From NCBI RefSeq assembly GCF_042453785.1, contig NC_091671.1, positions 29,231,001-29,295,000 of the forward strand: a stretch of DNA of 64,000 bases, written 5' to 3'. The notes beneath the pieces were generated by a model that had not been told where the DNA came from, made no database searches, and was given only the letters and a program-made list of their open reading frames with translations. Both the position numbers and the translations under genes were made by a program. This document shows positions 12,065 through 22,594 of this stretch, one piece after another. The stretch's first letter is position 1. The number at the start of each line of letters is the position of its first letter. Source of the stretch: Malus domestica (lineage: Eukaryota > Streptophyta > Magnoliopsida > Rosales > Rosaceae).

Positions 12065-12367
12065 TAATGTTATTCTTATCACAATTTTATACTATATTTA
12101 TTTACCATATTAGGTGGCAGATAAGTTGGACAAACTACATCATTTAATTTCAATCTTTTTATTAATTAAAACACTTAAATAATCTTATGTGAAAGAATGA
12201 GACTCCTAGTATACCACAATCATCATTTAATTAACAATCTTTTTATTAATTATTGATTAACATTTTGAAATTAAATGCTAATTAATTTAGATGATGTGAT
12301 TGTCCACATCAGATGTCACCTAAGGGGTATATAATTATGGTACAAAAATATGGTAAGAATAGCATTA
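12065..12367. mobile_element. MITE with long imperfect TIRs
   Basis: The left end TAATGTTATTCTTATCACA and the right end (complement of TAATGCTATTCTTACCATA) form inverted repeats that can be followed for about 50 bp with mismatches, through TTAGGTGGCA/TTAGGTGACA. It is about 300 bp, AT-rich, with no coding capacity. A TA at each end may be the target duplication. Confidence 0.6.
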
Positions 12368-12369
12368 TT

Positions 12370-14013
12370 GATGTTAAAAATACTTAAACAGAAAAAAAAA
12401 TGGAAAGCCAGCAAACCAACCCTCGGCCCACTCCACTCATCTGCATCTCCCTCCTTTGTCGGAATCACATCTGAGGCGGGTATGGATGGGAGGCCTGGGT
12501 TGGGACGGCGGGAGTGGGGGTAAGGGTGGGTCAGCGGCATGAGGGATTTGGGAAGGGATTGTGCTGGTGTTTGGGGGAAGGGCGAGGCTTTAGGTTTCGT
12601 TTGGTGTGATTAATGAGATTGAGTTTTGGGGATATGATTGGATTAGGCTAGATAACATATTCTATTGTGAATTCATAACCTATCATATCCAGTCTTGTCT
12701 ACTTACATTTTAATACAACAAACAACGAACTAGACTCAATATTTTAATTTATCACAACTTATCTTATCCAGTTCACCAAATAAAGCCTTCGGGTTTACAA
12801 TCTTACTTTCTTCAGTTCTTGGATTTATAAATTGATTTATTTTCTTTTTCCACATGGCGTTATTTCAATGGATGTGTAGGTCACATACATGCCATGTCAG
12901 CAAACCAAACGAAAATTTTAACAAAATTGAATGGCATATGGACCAAGTGTAACTAAAATTAAGTTTCAAATATTATGGATACATTTTGAGTTCCATGGAG
13001 CAAAACGAGAGGATGATTGAGTTTTAGGGGCATAGGCATAAATAAGGTCCTTTCCTTTCCTCTTACTATTTGCGTATGAAAAATTCAAAGTCCAAGTTCA
13101 AAGGTCTTTGAATTTGTAAAAGTCCAAGTTCAAAGATAGCCTCCACTAATTTTGAGTGACTGCCGTGCAATTTTGTTGACCCCTTTTCCATGCCTTGCCC
13201 TCTTACTAAGCAACATGCTGAACTGCACTAATAACCCTCCAAGTTTACTCAAGTTTGTACCATCATCCTTTCCTTCTAATTTACTCAAGTTTCTACCATC
13301 ATCATCATCATCCTCCTAGTTTTTCTGTTGTACTATTGTGTTTGTAGTTTCATTATGTTAGCATTGTTAGTCCAGTCTGTCAAATGAGGTTAAATTCCTT
13401 TTAGCTTGGGTTTTATAATGGGAAGATTAAAATTGGATAAAAAAAATCTGCCAAATTGACGGATTGAACTAAAGTGAAAACAAATTAATCTATTCGGACT
13501 AAAATGTAAAAAAAAAAAAAAAAATCTTATATTAACATACGTGAGAAGGGAGCTGCTATTGCTTGCCCCTTCACATTTTATAAAAGAGAATTTACAAAAT
13601 TATTGAAGAACAAATGCATAATGATATTTTTAAAGTGTCAATATATAGTGCCCAAGTGAAAATTTTGAGTAAACTATAACATGAATAATGGGTTTTGCTT
13701 TACACTCCAAGACATGTCAACATGAAGATGCATTCAACGCAAGGTTAAATGGAGTATGATTATTTCCTCATCTATTCTCATCCGTTTCCTTTCTCTCCAC
13801 CCACACTTTGTTTTTTGTTTTTTTCTCTCTATTAAAAATCAATATAAAATGTTGACATATCTTAATCGTAACGGTTCAAGTAAAAAGGGAATTAATGACA
13901 AAGATTAGGAGGAAAGAGAATGCTCCTCCTGCTTAAAATGAGCCCCAAATTTTCACATTTATGACATAATTGAACCGAAGATTAATTTCTTCTCAATGAA
14001 CAAAATCGAGAAA
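12370..14013. other. Non-coding spacer with two possible degenerate MITEs
   Basis: At 12586-12787 the ends ggcttta...TTTGGTG and CACCAAAtaaagcc are imperfect inverted repeats of a MITE-sized element. At about 13755-13940 the sequence resembles the Mutator-type MITE at 28133-28353, sharing phrases such as ATATAAAATGTTGACAT. A short G-rich patch lies at 12410-12600 and a poly-A run at 13510-13524. No gene recognised. Confidence 0.4.
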
Positions 14014-14298
14014 ATTAAAGCAATGATCCTGAACTTTGGCTCAATTGGAGCTTCTAGACTAAAAATTCATGAGTTTTGATTCCTAAACTTGTTATAATGT
14101 GAAGCAATAATAACTCCGTTAAAACTTGCATTCAAAATAAAGTTTAAGGGGGGCAAAAAAATAAATGAAAATTCTAACATAGTTAACTAAAAGAACTATT
14201 GCTCCGTGGTATTACAAGTTAGGAACCAACACTCACAAACTTTTAGTTCAGGAACGAAAACTTCAATTGAGCTAAAGTTAAGAGACTATTGCTTCAAA
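14014..14298. repeat. MITE-like element related to 53-923
   Basis: Ends are inverted repeats of about 60 bp with mismatches: left TTAAAGCAATGATCCTGAAC, right complement TTGAAGCAATAGTCTCTTAAC, both continuing through GCTCAATTG. It uses the same vocabulary as the two elements at the left edge of the window. Confidence 0.5.
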
Positions 14299-14905
14299 TA
14301 TCACACAAAATCACATCCATATGGAAAACTGAGTTAGGCCAATGATTCATTTTACTCCATTATAAACAAAACAAAACAAAAAAAGGTTATGAGGAAATGA
14401 GGTTTGTATAGAAATGGTGACACATCACGCATACCAAACGTACTTTGCCTTCTCTTTGCCTACCCCTTTCTAAACGTAGACAATGCAATCAAAACTAGAC
14501 AAACAAACTACAAAATTAGCAACTCAATCATACATTAAATCTTTTCTACAACAATATCAACAGCTTGGTAAGACTCAAGAAACCCAGATCAAACGTCGCG
14601 TTCCGGATTGAAACTCTGTAACTTAGATTAGTAATATCGCTTTGTAATATATTAAAAAACCCAGAACAATAGTCGTGCACAAATCCTAATGAGGGTTACA
14701 TAAAAACAAGATTCTCATAATTTTTTTTTTTTTTTTTGGTTTATAAAATGAGAAAATTAAAAAAGTAATTCTCATCAAACACCATGCTTGTTATCGTACA
14801 ACAAAAATAAAAGGAGAAAATTTAGAATTTTAGAAGTGAAAAAATCGAATCATCGATCATCATGCTTCATCAAACGATCAACGGCATTAAAATAACAACG
14901 AACAA
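14299..14905. other. 3' flank of the ERF gene
   Basis: AT-rich, with a poly-T run at about 14720-14738. It contains the 3' untranslated region of the minus-strand ERF gene, whose end cannot be fixed from sequence alone. Nothing else seen. Confidence 0.4.
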
Positions 14906-15604
14906 TCAGAGGCATAGAGCCGTACATCGAAGATCCTGACCGTCCACCCCACCGCCCATCTCCCCATCCACATCCAACGGTGGGAAATTTAGATCGAAGG
15001 GCAGCGGGGCCTTGCGAAACGACGACGACGCGACGAAATCCCCGTCGTCTTCTACTACCGATGAAGACGAGTCGCAGTCGCTGTGGCAGTCCTCGGGAAC
15101 CACGGGCGGCGTCCTCGGCTGTCGTTTCCGCCGCGTCAACTCGGCAGCGACCGTCGTCGATTGAAGCGGCGGGCGGGGCCCACTGAACGACTCCACGGTG
15201 GAGCTCAGGCTGCTGGATGCGGGTCTCTGCGGATCTACAGCCGGATGGTCCTGAAACCCGTAACCCGACCCAAAAAGCTTAGCCTCGATAGCCGGGTCGG
15301 TAGGGTTGTTGTAAAAGGTAGGGTAAGCACATGAGATCTGGAAGTTGGTCTTGGCCTTGGGGCCGCGAAGGATGCGAGCGGCGGCATCGTAGGCTCGGGC
15401 GGCGTCTTCAGCTGAGTCGAAGGTGCCGAGCCAGACCCGGGTCTTCTTCCACGGGTCACGGATCTCGGCAGCAAACCGGCCCCACGGTCTTTTCCGAACC
15501 CCTCGGTACCGGACCTCTTTTCCAATACAGGGTCTGGATCCGGTGGGTTCGGCCGGCGGCGCTGCGGGTCTCGTAGCGGCTCCTCTTCCCCTCCTCATGG
15601 CCAA
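14906..15604 (-). CDS. AP2/ERF transcription factor with EAR repressor motif (ERF3-like)
   Basis: An intronless 232-residue protein. A single AP2/ERF DNA-binding domain spans about residues 32-88, with the hallmark [36 protein letters not shown] and GPKAKTNF. The Ala and Asp in the AAEIRD strand are those of ERF rather than DREB proteins, so GCC-box binding is expected. Near the C-terminus an acidic, Ser-rich stretch (about 171-190) precedes the EAR motif DLNFPP (204-209), which recruits TOPLESS-type co-repressors. The tail DLRCTALCL follows. Basic N-terminus MAMRRGRG, domain and EAR motif together fit the ERF3/ERF4-type repressors of ethylene and stress signalling in the nucleus. Methionine 3 is an alternative start. 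G+C-rich coding sequence stands out from its AT-rich surroundings. The family assignment is sure; the exact orthologue is not. Confidence 0.96.
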   Translation of the reverse strand: MAMRRGRGAATRPAAPPAEPTGSRPCIGKEVRYRGVRKRPWGRFAAEIRDPWKKTRVWLGTFDSAEDAARAYDAAARILRGPKAKTNFQISCAYPTFYNNPTDPAIEAKLFGSGYGFQDHPAVDPQRPASSSLSSTVESFSGPRPPLQSTTVAAELTRRKRQPRTPPVVPEDCHSDCDSSSSVVEDDGDFVASSSFRKAPLPFDLNFPPLDVDGEMGGGVDGQDLRCTALCL

Positions 15605-15705
15605 GAATCGGGCTTTTTAGAGTCTGATGGTCATAGAAAGAATTGGGTGTTTGAGATATTTGGATTGGGAAAATTGAAAGATGGGTTTTGCAGAGATAGG
15701 AAGAG

Positions 15706-15727
15706 AAGAGAGAGAGAGAGAGAGATA
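15706..15727. repeat. GA/CT microsatellite in ERF 5' leader
   Basis: A run of about eight GA units lies roughly 100 bp upstream of the ERF start codon, so the ERF transcript would carry a CT-rich leader. Confidence 0.7.
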
Positions 15728-15805
15728 TGGGGGAAGGTTTGCTTAGAGGGATGGGTGGGAGAAGAACTGGATGGCACCAGCACCACCTTCCCTTCTACAC
15801 AAAAA

Positions 15806-15814
15806 ATATATAAA
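15806..15814 (-). promoter_or_regulatory. Candidate TATA box of the ERF gene
   Basis: On the minus strand the sequence reads TTTATATAT about 200 bp upstream of the start codon, which would leave a leader of roughly 170 nt including the CT run. Inference from position only. Confidence 0.45.
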
Positions 15815-16800
15815 TAATAATGATTTTTTTGGTTTTTGGTTTCTGGGATTATTTTTTTATTTATTTTTTGGGGTTTCTGGCTGGGATAAAATTGGCTTTT
15901 TTTTTTTGAACTTTGAACTTTTTTTCGGGTCAAAGAAAAGAAATAGGGTATTTTGGTTGTTTCTTTTTCTTTGGTTTCTTTGTTCCTTCCTTTCTCGATT
16001 GGTGTAGCTTCTGTTGCCCCACCCAAACCGACCGAACTCATTTCTTTGCTTCTTCCTTTATCATTCTCATCTCCCATTTTTTTTTTTTCAAGTTTCGTAA
16101 ATTATGAATTTTCGTTTCTTCTCTTTTTGGCTTTTCCATCGCGTTCCAAACTAAAATGTTTTATGTTATTTAGCAAAACGATTATTTTTTGTTCTTTGTA
16201 TTTTTAAGTCAAGTCAAACAGTGTCCTAAGTTCGGCATCAAATTATCACGAATTCAATATCAATTTTGTTTTGTTGGTTTTTTTATGTGTTCAAGTTTAC
16301 ATATTACGATTGAATGATAATCGTCTTTATTTGTAAGTTAATAAAGTCTTAAATTGAACGTTAATTTATCACAAATTTTATACTAAATTATCAAGGTTAG
16401 CACTTGTGTGGCATGACCAAAATCCACACTCCTACATTTTTTTTGTTTTTAAATTCCAATTTTGTGGCTCTGGGCAGAATAATAGATCTCCTTTTTCTTG
16501 GTTATTAATTTATGATATGATTTACTTTCTTTGTTGGTGAGTTATATTCACTGCTTTGGGTTGGGAATTTCGGTTTGGGTGGATGAAGAGAGGGGTTGAG
16601 TGTTGAGGGCCAATGAATAATGGATGTAGGTAAGGAGGCAATGATTTCATAGGGTGGAATAACAATAAAACCTTGTGGTGACTTTATTTATTTTGTTTCA
16701 ATTTTGTTGGTACAAAGAAGTTATCATTCCAATTCATTTCAAATAGTTACATGATATTCTTAGCCTCATCATCTAGATCTCACATTTCTTTTCAGTATTA
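15815..16800. other. Upstream region of the ERF gene
   Basis: Strongly T-rich on the plus strand with several poly-T runs. It is the presumed ERF promoter. No defined elements beyond the TATA candidate were recognised. Confidence 0.4.
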
Positions 16801-17132
16801 GTTAAAATCGGCATAACTTCTCATTTTGGTATGTACCTGAGATTTGAAATCAGTAGAAGTGATTCATGAGTTTGCCTATTATCAATCATTTTGGCTATTC
16901 TGTGAAATTTTTTGTAAATAAAGATCAAAATGATAAATATACCCTCAAAATTTAATAAACAATGGCCCAAAATAATTTGATAACAATTGAGGGTATTTTT
17001 CTCATTTTGATCCTTATTAAATGGAGATTTTTCACGAAATGATCAAAATGATTGATGGTGAGTAAACTCAGGGAACACTTCCATCAATTCTAAATCTCAG
17101 GGATCAAAATGAGGAATTGTGTCAATCTTAAG
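16801..17132. mobile_element. Fold-back MITE
   Basis: The two halves are inverted copies of each other over about 150 bp each: left TCATTTTGGTATGTACCTGAG, right complement TCATTTTGATCCCTGAGATT, and further in ATCAATCATTTTG in both arms and ACCCTCAA near the centre. About 330 bp, no coding content. The SINE lies 26 bp downstream. Confidence 0.6.
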
Positions 17133-17157
17133 AACTATCTTGCTTATGGCTCAATTT

Positions 17158-17356
17158 TTCAGGAAACATAATAAAAAATGTCGTACCCAGTGCACAAGGC
17201 TCCCACTTTACGCAGGGTCTGGGAGAGGTGAATGTCGGCTAGCCTTACCCCCATTTATGGAGAGGCTGCTCCCAAGTCTCGAACCCGAGACCTACCGCTC
17301 ATGGGCGAAAGCACTTGCCATTGCACCAAGTGCGACCTCTTCAGGAAACATAATAA
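17158..17356 (-). mobile_element. Au-like SINE with perfect 17-bp target duplication
   Basis: The body (17175-17339, about 165 bp) is flanked by identical TTCAGGAAACATAATAA at 17158-17174 and 17340-17356. On the minus strand it starts AGAGGTCGCACTTGGTGCAA, has an A-box-like TGGTGCAATGG, a polymerase III B-box GGTTCGAGACTT, and ends ...CTGGGTACGACATTTTTT. A tRNA-derived head, no coding, and a terminal T run match the Au SINE family of flowering plants. Perfect duplication suggests a fairly recent insertion. Confidence 0.88.
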
Positions 17357-17747
17357 GGTAAAAAAAAAAAAAGGTTATGTGTTCAACCTTCAAAGATGAC
17401 GGAGAAAAAAACTCGAACAAGTTAGCAGCTTTCACTCAAGGATTTCCACAATTTGATCTCACTTTAGTGGGATAATGAGATTCAACAGTAACTACGCACG
17501 TACCACCAATATTTAGAGATGAATAATCGAAGGGCAACCATTTTTCGTTTTCAAGAATTTACTGTGTGGTTTCCGTTCATTCCAAACAGAAAAGGATTGA
17601 CAAAATCGTTGACATATCCCGTTTTTTGTTGTTGGCGTTCTGGGTTATGTGCTTTGCAAGTAAGGGGGCTTTTCGGTATAGCACTTTCTAGAATATGTAT
17701 TAATTTTATTTGTGGCATTGATTTCAATGGAATTTTGATCCCACATC
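17357..17747. other. Non-coding spacer
   Basis: No recognisable gene or element between the SINE and the tandem array. Confidence 0.4.
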
Positions 17748-18030
17748 AATTACTTTGTAAATTTATTTTTTCTTTGCCTAGTATGACGAATTCAAGTAAC
17801 AATTACTTTGTAAATTTGTTTTTTCTTTGCCCACTATGAGGAATTCAAGTAACAATTACTTTGTAAAATAGTTTCTTTGCCCACTATGACGAATTCAAGT
17901 TATGAGTATGACGAATTCAAGTAACAATTACTTTGTAAATTTGTTTTTTCTTTGCCCACTATGAGGAATTCAAGTAACAATTACTTTGTAAAATAGTTTC
18001 TTTGCCCACTATGACGAATTCAAGTTATGA
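17748..18030. repeat. Tandem array of a roughly 60-bp unit
   Basis: Units contain TTACTTTGTAAATTTG, TTTCTTTGCCCACTATGA and GGAATTCAAGTAACAA. Two kinds of unit (ending in tatgaggaattc and tatgacgaattc) alternate and form a higher-order repeat of about 125 bp that occurs twice. The array abuts the next MITE. Confidence 0.75.
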
Positions 18031-18035
18031 TTTAG

Positions 18036-18462
18036 AAGGGTGTATTCAATTGAGAATTTGAGAGATTTTAATAGATTTATAAATCCATGGAATTTTATGG
18101 AGTTTAATTGATTTGTAGATATTCTATGTAAAATTTTGATTCAATTACCTCGAAATCTCATGGGGAGAGGTGAGATTTGTGGATGCTTAAAATACACTGC
18201 GAAATCTCTCCAATTCCCTCGAATTCCTTAACTTTTTCAAATCCTTTAAAATCAATTTTTAATTGAATACACCCGAAATGTTATAAACTGCTTTAAAATC
18301 CTAATTGAATACACCTGGATTTCTAAGGATTTTAATTCACTATCTTAAAATCTTGATTGAATACAATTTGAATTTCAGAGAATCACTTAAAATCATAATT
18401 GAATACACCTAAATTCATTAAAAGAATTAAAATGCCTCAAAATCTCATTTGGATACACCCTT
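18036..18462. mobile_element. MITE with GGGTGTATTCAA-type TIRs
   Basis: The left terminus AAGGGTGTATTCAATTGAGA and the right terminus (complement of AAGGGTGTATCCAAATGAGA) form inverted repeats of about 40 bp. TTAG precedes the left end and follows the right end. The interior repeats 'attgaatacacc' phrases. About 427 bp, non-coding. Confidence 0.65.
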
Positions 18463-18489
18463 TTAGTTTACAGTCTTTTTCCCCATTTG

Positions 18490-18871
18490 TATGGAGTTTA
18501 TTTGTATAGATTTCACGTAAAATTTTGATTCAATTCCCTCAAAATCTCATGGGGAAATGTGAGATTTGTGGATGCTTAAAATACTTACAAAATCTCTCAA
18601 GTTCTCTCTAATTCCTCAACTTTTTCAATTTCTTTAAAATCATATTCGAATTTTTTTTCTTGAAAATCAAATTCTAATTGAATACACCTGGAATGTTATA
18701 AATTTCCTTAAAGTCTTAATTGAATACACCCAGATTTCTAAGAATTTTAATAAACTATCTCAAAATCCTGATTAAATACACATTGAATTCCAAAGAATCA
18801 TCCAAAATTCTAATTGAATACCCTTAGATTCATTAATAGAATTAAAATCCCTCCAAATCTCAACTGAATAC
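18490..18871. repeat. Second, truncated copy of the adjacent MITE
   Basis: Direct copy of the previous element from about 'atggagttta' onward, sharing GATTTGTGGATGCTTAAAATAC and CTCAACTGAATAC. Its left terminus is missing and its right terminus is interrupted by the solo LTR that starts at 18872. Confidence 0.6.
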
Positions 18872-20379
18872 TGACACACCCCGACCCGAGATGTCAACTA
18901 GGACTTTGAATCGAGCTGTGATGGCCGACACCTGGAAGGTGACGAAGCCATAAAGTGCAATGATGTGAAAAATGTGAATAAATTTAAACCTAAAAGTACC
19001 TAAATACAAGAGTATGCTGTGGGCGGGAATGAACCCAATTCACATGTGATGACAGAGCATAAGTACAGTACAGTAAAATAGGGTGAGAATTATACCATCG
19101 ATGGTAATCGTCTACACCAAGTTTTTTCAATAATCCTCGTCGATATGCAATCACTACTACGTAGGTATGAAAACCAATGCACAAGACCAGCGAAAACTGA
19201 GATATGCCATGTCATAATATTTCAGCACTAAAAGATGTAAATCAGATGTGCAACTAATATAAAATAGTATGCCAGTCGGAGTCACCTTGCGTGACATGTA
19301 CGACTGGATCTATAGCTCATCAATCTAGGCTAGCACATGAGTCGAAGTCACTTAGTGTGACCTGTACGACAAGCTGGGTATAAATATGTACTCTCAAGTG
19401 CTTTGATCATGCGAAGGTTGTGCGATAAATCGCTGGTCACCTATGAGTTGGAACCACCTATTGTGATATGTACGATAGGCTGGCACCAGACTTGGATCCA
19501 AGGTGAGCGTGCGGTGCGAGAGGTGAACAATCACGTGAAGGCTGGCCCTGACCCCGGGCGGGAGTACTAATACTGGGGTGCAGCCATGATGAACTCTAAA
19601 TGAATATATGCATGCTCATATAATTCAACCATTTCAATCACATAATAACTCATCTGAACTTACCTGCGCCCCCGTAGGATCATTTGGCACAATCACAAAT
19701 CTCATCATAATGCAATATTTAAATATAACACCTTTAAATCATGGCATGCTATGCATAACTCAGTTCAAAGCATTTGTGGAAATTATAAAGTTTATATATA
19801 TAAACTATAAAAAGGAAAAATACCAACTCACCTGAGGTCCACGTTACAACTCCCTAGCACGAATATTGAGGCATCATGAACGATCGTCGCCTAGAACAAA
19901 TATTTAGTCACATCTCAGAATTCTTATCTATAGAACACATAACTTACATAAAAACACATCCCCAAGGACGTTCTAGAATGATTTGAGACCCATTGACCAA
20001 AAGTCAACCATCTGTCAAAGATCGACGGTAGGGTCCACAAACCTATGTAACTCGATCCGGAAGATCTGCATCACAGATTTACGATCCATAACTTCCAAAT
20101 ATCCACAATATGCTTCTCAAAATATCATACTAAAGTTTCATTACAATCCAACGGTTGGATCTTCGCCAATTGTAAATTCGAGTGGCGGTCAACGTTTTAT
20201 TTTATGAACTTACAAATTCAATTCAGGAAGATCCGTACGTCAGATTCTTGATCCGTAAATTCCTATGATCCTAAAAAATTACGTACTATAACGTATTAAG
20301 GTTTAGTAACGATCCAACGGTCGGATCGTCGATTGCTATACTATTCAAGTGGCGGACCTTAAAAAAAAAACACGTGTCA
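18872..20379 (-). mobile_element. Solo LTR (about 1.5 kb), probably Ty3/gypsy
   Basis: Begins TGACACACC and ends CACGTGTCA, giving matched TGACAC/GTGTCA ends. It is flanked by AATAC (18867-18871) and AATCC (20380-20384), a 5-bp target duplication with one change. No internal coding region or second LTR. Read on the minus strand, its last 270 bp match the end of the LTR at 28662-33758, so the minus strand is the likely sense. Inside, a unit of about 170 bp with 'gatccaacggtcggatc' occurs twice (about 20070-20190 and 20240-20360). Confidence 0.7.
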
Positions 20380-20461
20380 AATCCTTGATACAACACGATG
20401 AGTTTATAATTCAGCGTTTAGTTTAGATATTAATGATTGTACATGTGTTATATATATGGAA

Positions 20462-21224
20462 AATTTGGAAAAATAACCAAAATTAGAACTCTATATAGAA
20501 TTATAGCCACCCTTTTAAATTTATGATAATTATAGCCAAAATCTAATATAAAAGTACTAATACACCCTTATGATTAAAACTTTTTACAAAACAAATCCAA
20601 AGAAATTCAAAGCCTCACTTCAGCAACCTAGACAATTCTAGCCTTCTCAAAAAGCTCAAAAGCTCAGCCAATTTCTTATGAGAAGTTTTATTAAGCTCTT
20701 GGTTATTCTTCCATCTGATATTAACAGTTACTTTTCTAAATTTTTCAAAAATCCCAATCTTTGTCATCTTCTTCCCATCCCAGCAAAACCCAGAGGTTGG
20801 AGCCTCACGCAACGTTACAATTTGTTTTTCGAAGACAATCATATCATTTATTCAAGGTAACCACTAAGCAGTAAGCTCTCCCCCTTTCTTTCCCTCTTCC
20901 ATTTCTCTTTGTTGAATATCAAATTGGATAAGTACACGTTAAAATCAAATTGGGCTCTAATTTGTAGCAAGATTTATAGAAAAAGGATTGTGCTTTTTGT
21001 AGATCAACTGTTTGCGGAGTTGAAAAGGTGTTGGAATCAGATAACACCGAAACGGGTTTTGTGGTTACCGCTCTAATCTTTGCAATGGTGGGCGTAATTG
21101 CTTACCTCATTGTTAAAATGGTATATTAGTATTTTTATATCAACTTTTGGTTCTAATTATAATAAAATTAAAAGGATGACTATAATTTTATATGGAATCC
21201 AAATTTTGGTTATTTTTTCAAATT
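20462..21224. mobile_element. Element with about 80-bp terminal inverted repeats
   Basis: Left end AATTTGGAAAAATAACCAAAA and right end (complement of AATTTGAAAAAATAACCAAAA) remain similar for roughly 80 bp, through TTATAGCCACCCTTTTAA and its counterpart. Long AT-rich TIRs suggest a Mutator-like element. The flanks are too AT-rich to call a target duplication. The interior is more complex than a MITE. At 21001-21129 an open frame of 42 codons ends in a hydrophobic helix (TGFVVTALIFAMVGVIAYLI), possibly a captured exon of unknown origin. Confidence 0.55.
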
Positions 21225-22594
21225 ATATATATAGTAATATGATAATCAATAAGTCTAATTCATGTTCTTGGAAACTTCACGTTCGATAACTTTGCGAATG
21301 AAGCTGATTTTGGTATTTGAGGATTCAAACTTGATTGGCACTAACCTAGTCTTTGGTGTGAGAGGTTCCTTTCTAGCTGTAATCATTTGAACGAGAAGTT
21401 CAGGTTGTTCCCACCCAAAACGAAGTTTTCATTTAGTCATTCGGTCCTAAATTTGAGACATGTGCGTCACGAAAATTGTGTAAATTAACACGATATGTTA
21501 AGGTTGAACCGTAGTAATAAATTACAAAAACATAATCAGACACGCTTCAATCCCACAAGATTTGCCGAAATCGTAATTGGGATTCTTGACATTTAATTGC
21601 GGAGGCCTGAGTTGGCCCAAATGTTTTGGGTATGCAAGCTCACGCCCATTACCTGAAGTGCTACACGAGCCCTCCAAGCCCAATCTACATTGCAGCCTTT
21701 CTACGAGTTACTCCAATTCAGCACACCTAAAGATCCTTGAAATCCGCTGCTAGTGTGGAAGTCAGACTTGTGGTTAGTGAAAGGCTAAAATGCATCCGTG
21801 AGTCTTCCCAGGTCTTGAAAAAGGTAAATAATTGTGGCTTGGCACCAATTGTTCCCCTTTTAAAAGAAAAAAAAAAAACAGATCCTCAAAATTCTTTTTC
21901 TTTTTGAAAATTAAAAAATAAAAAGATTAAAAGGATTTCCTACCGCCATACCAAAGCTTTAAAGAAAAGATAATACGAGGGAGACCAAACCAAATATAAT
22001 AGATCTTTTTTCATGACCACTTCAACCGAGTCTATTAGCCCCTATATATATTCTTTATTTATTAGTAGCTGCTATATTCACTCCTCGATATGTATTTTTG
22101 TGTCGTTTCTATTTGAATTTCATAACAAGTAAATGTAGACATCGTCGATAAATATGATAATTAATTTAACTCTTTCACAATAATTTAATTTTTTAAATAA
22201 GTAATAAGACAATTATGTCACATATTTTAACGTAGGCTTTGTAGCCTACCATAAGTACATAACCCCCATCAAACCAAATTAAAAACTCAATGATAATTGA
22301 CGATGTAACAATACCAACAAAAACAAAAGCCAACGGAAATGCAGACTGAGAAATCTAGAAGAAAAGGAACATGCAAGTAATTACAGATAAATAAGTCGAA
22401 CCAAACACTACCAATCCAAATTACTATATTCATTAAATAATAGTGATGACAATGAATAAATACAAATACAAATCAGATAGGTGCCCAAACTGCTCTAAAA
22501 TCTATAAAGGTGGCACCAAAAAATAGGTGAAGTCCCAACCAATATCCGAATAATAATTCACCAAACCAAAACAACTCCATCTTAATTTCTTCAT
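21225..22594. other. Intergenic region, 3' side of the GH17 gene
   Basis: No gene or element ends recognised. It includes poly-A runs near 21870. The region next to 22594 should contain the 3' untranslated end of the GH17 transcript. Confidence 0.4.

Noticed and set aside
12316..12600. G-rich patch with a 74-codon minus-strand frame
   Set aside because: Partly overlaps a MITE end and shows no domain.
14980..15620. Several open frames on both strands across the ERF gene
   Set aside because: Shadows of a GC-rich coding sequence; only the minus-strand frame has a domain.
17748..18030. Regular repeats that might suggest a CRISPR-like array
   Set aside because: Repeats are directly adjacent without unique spacers and the genome is a plant nucleus.
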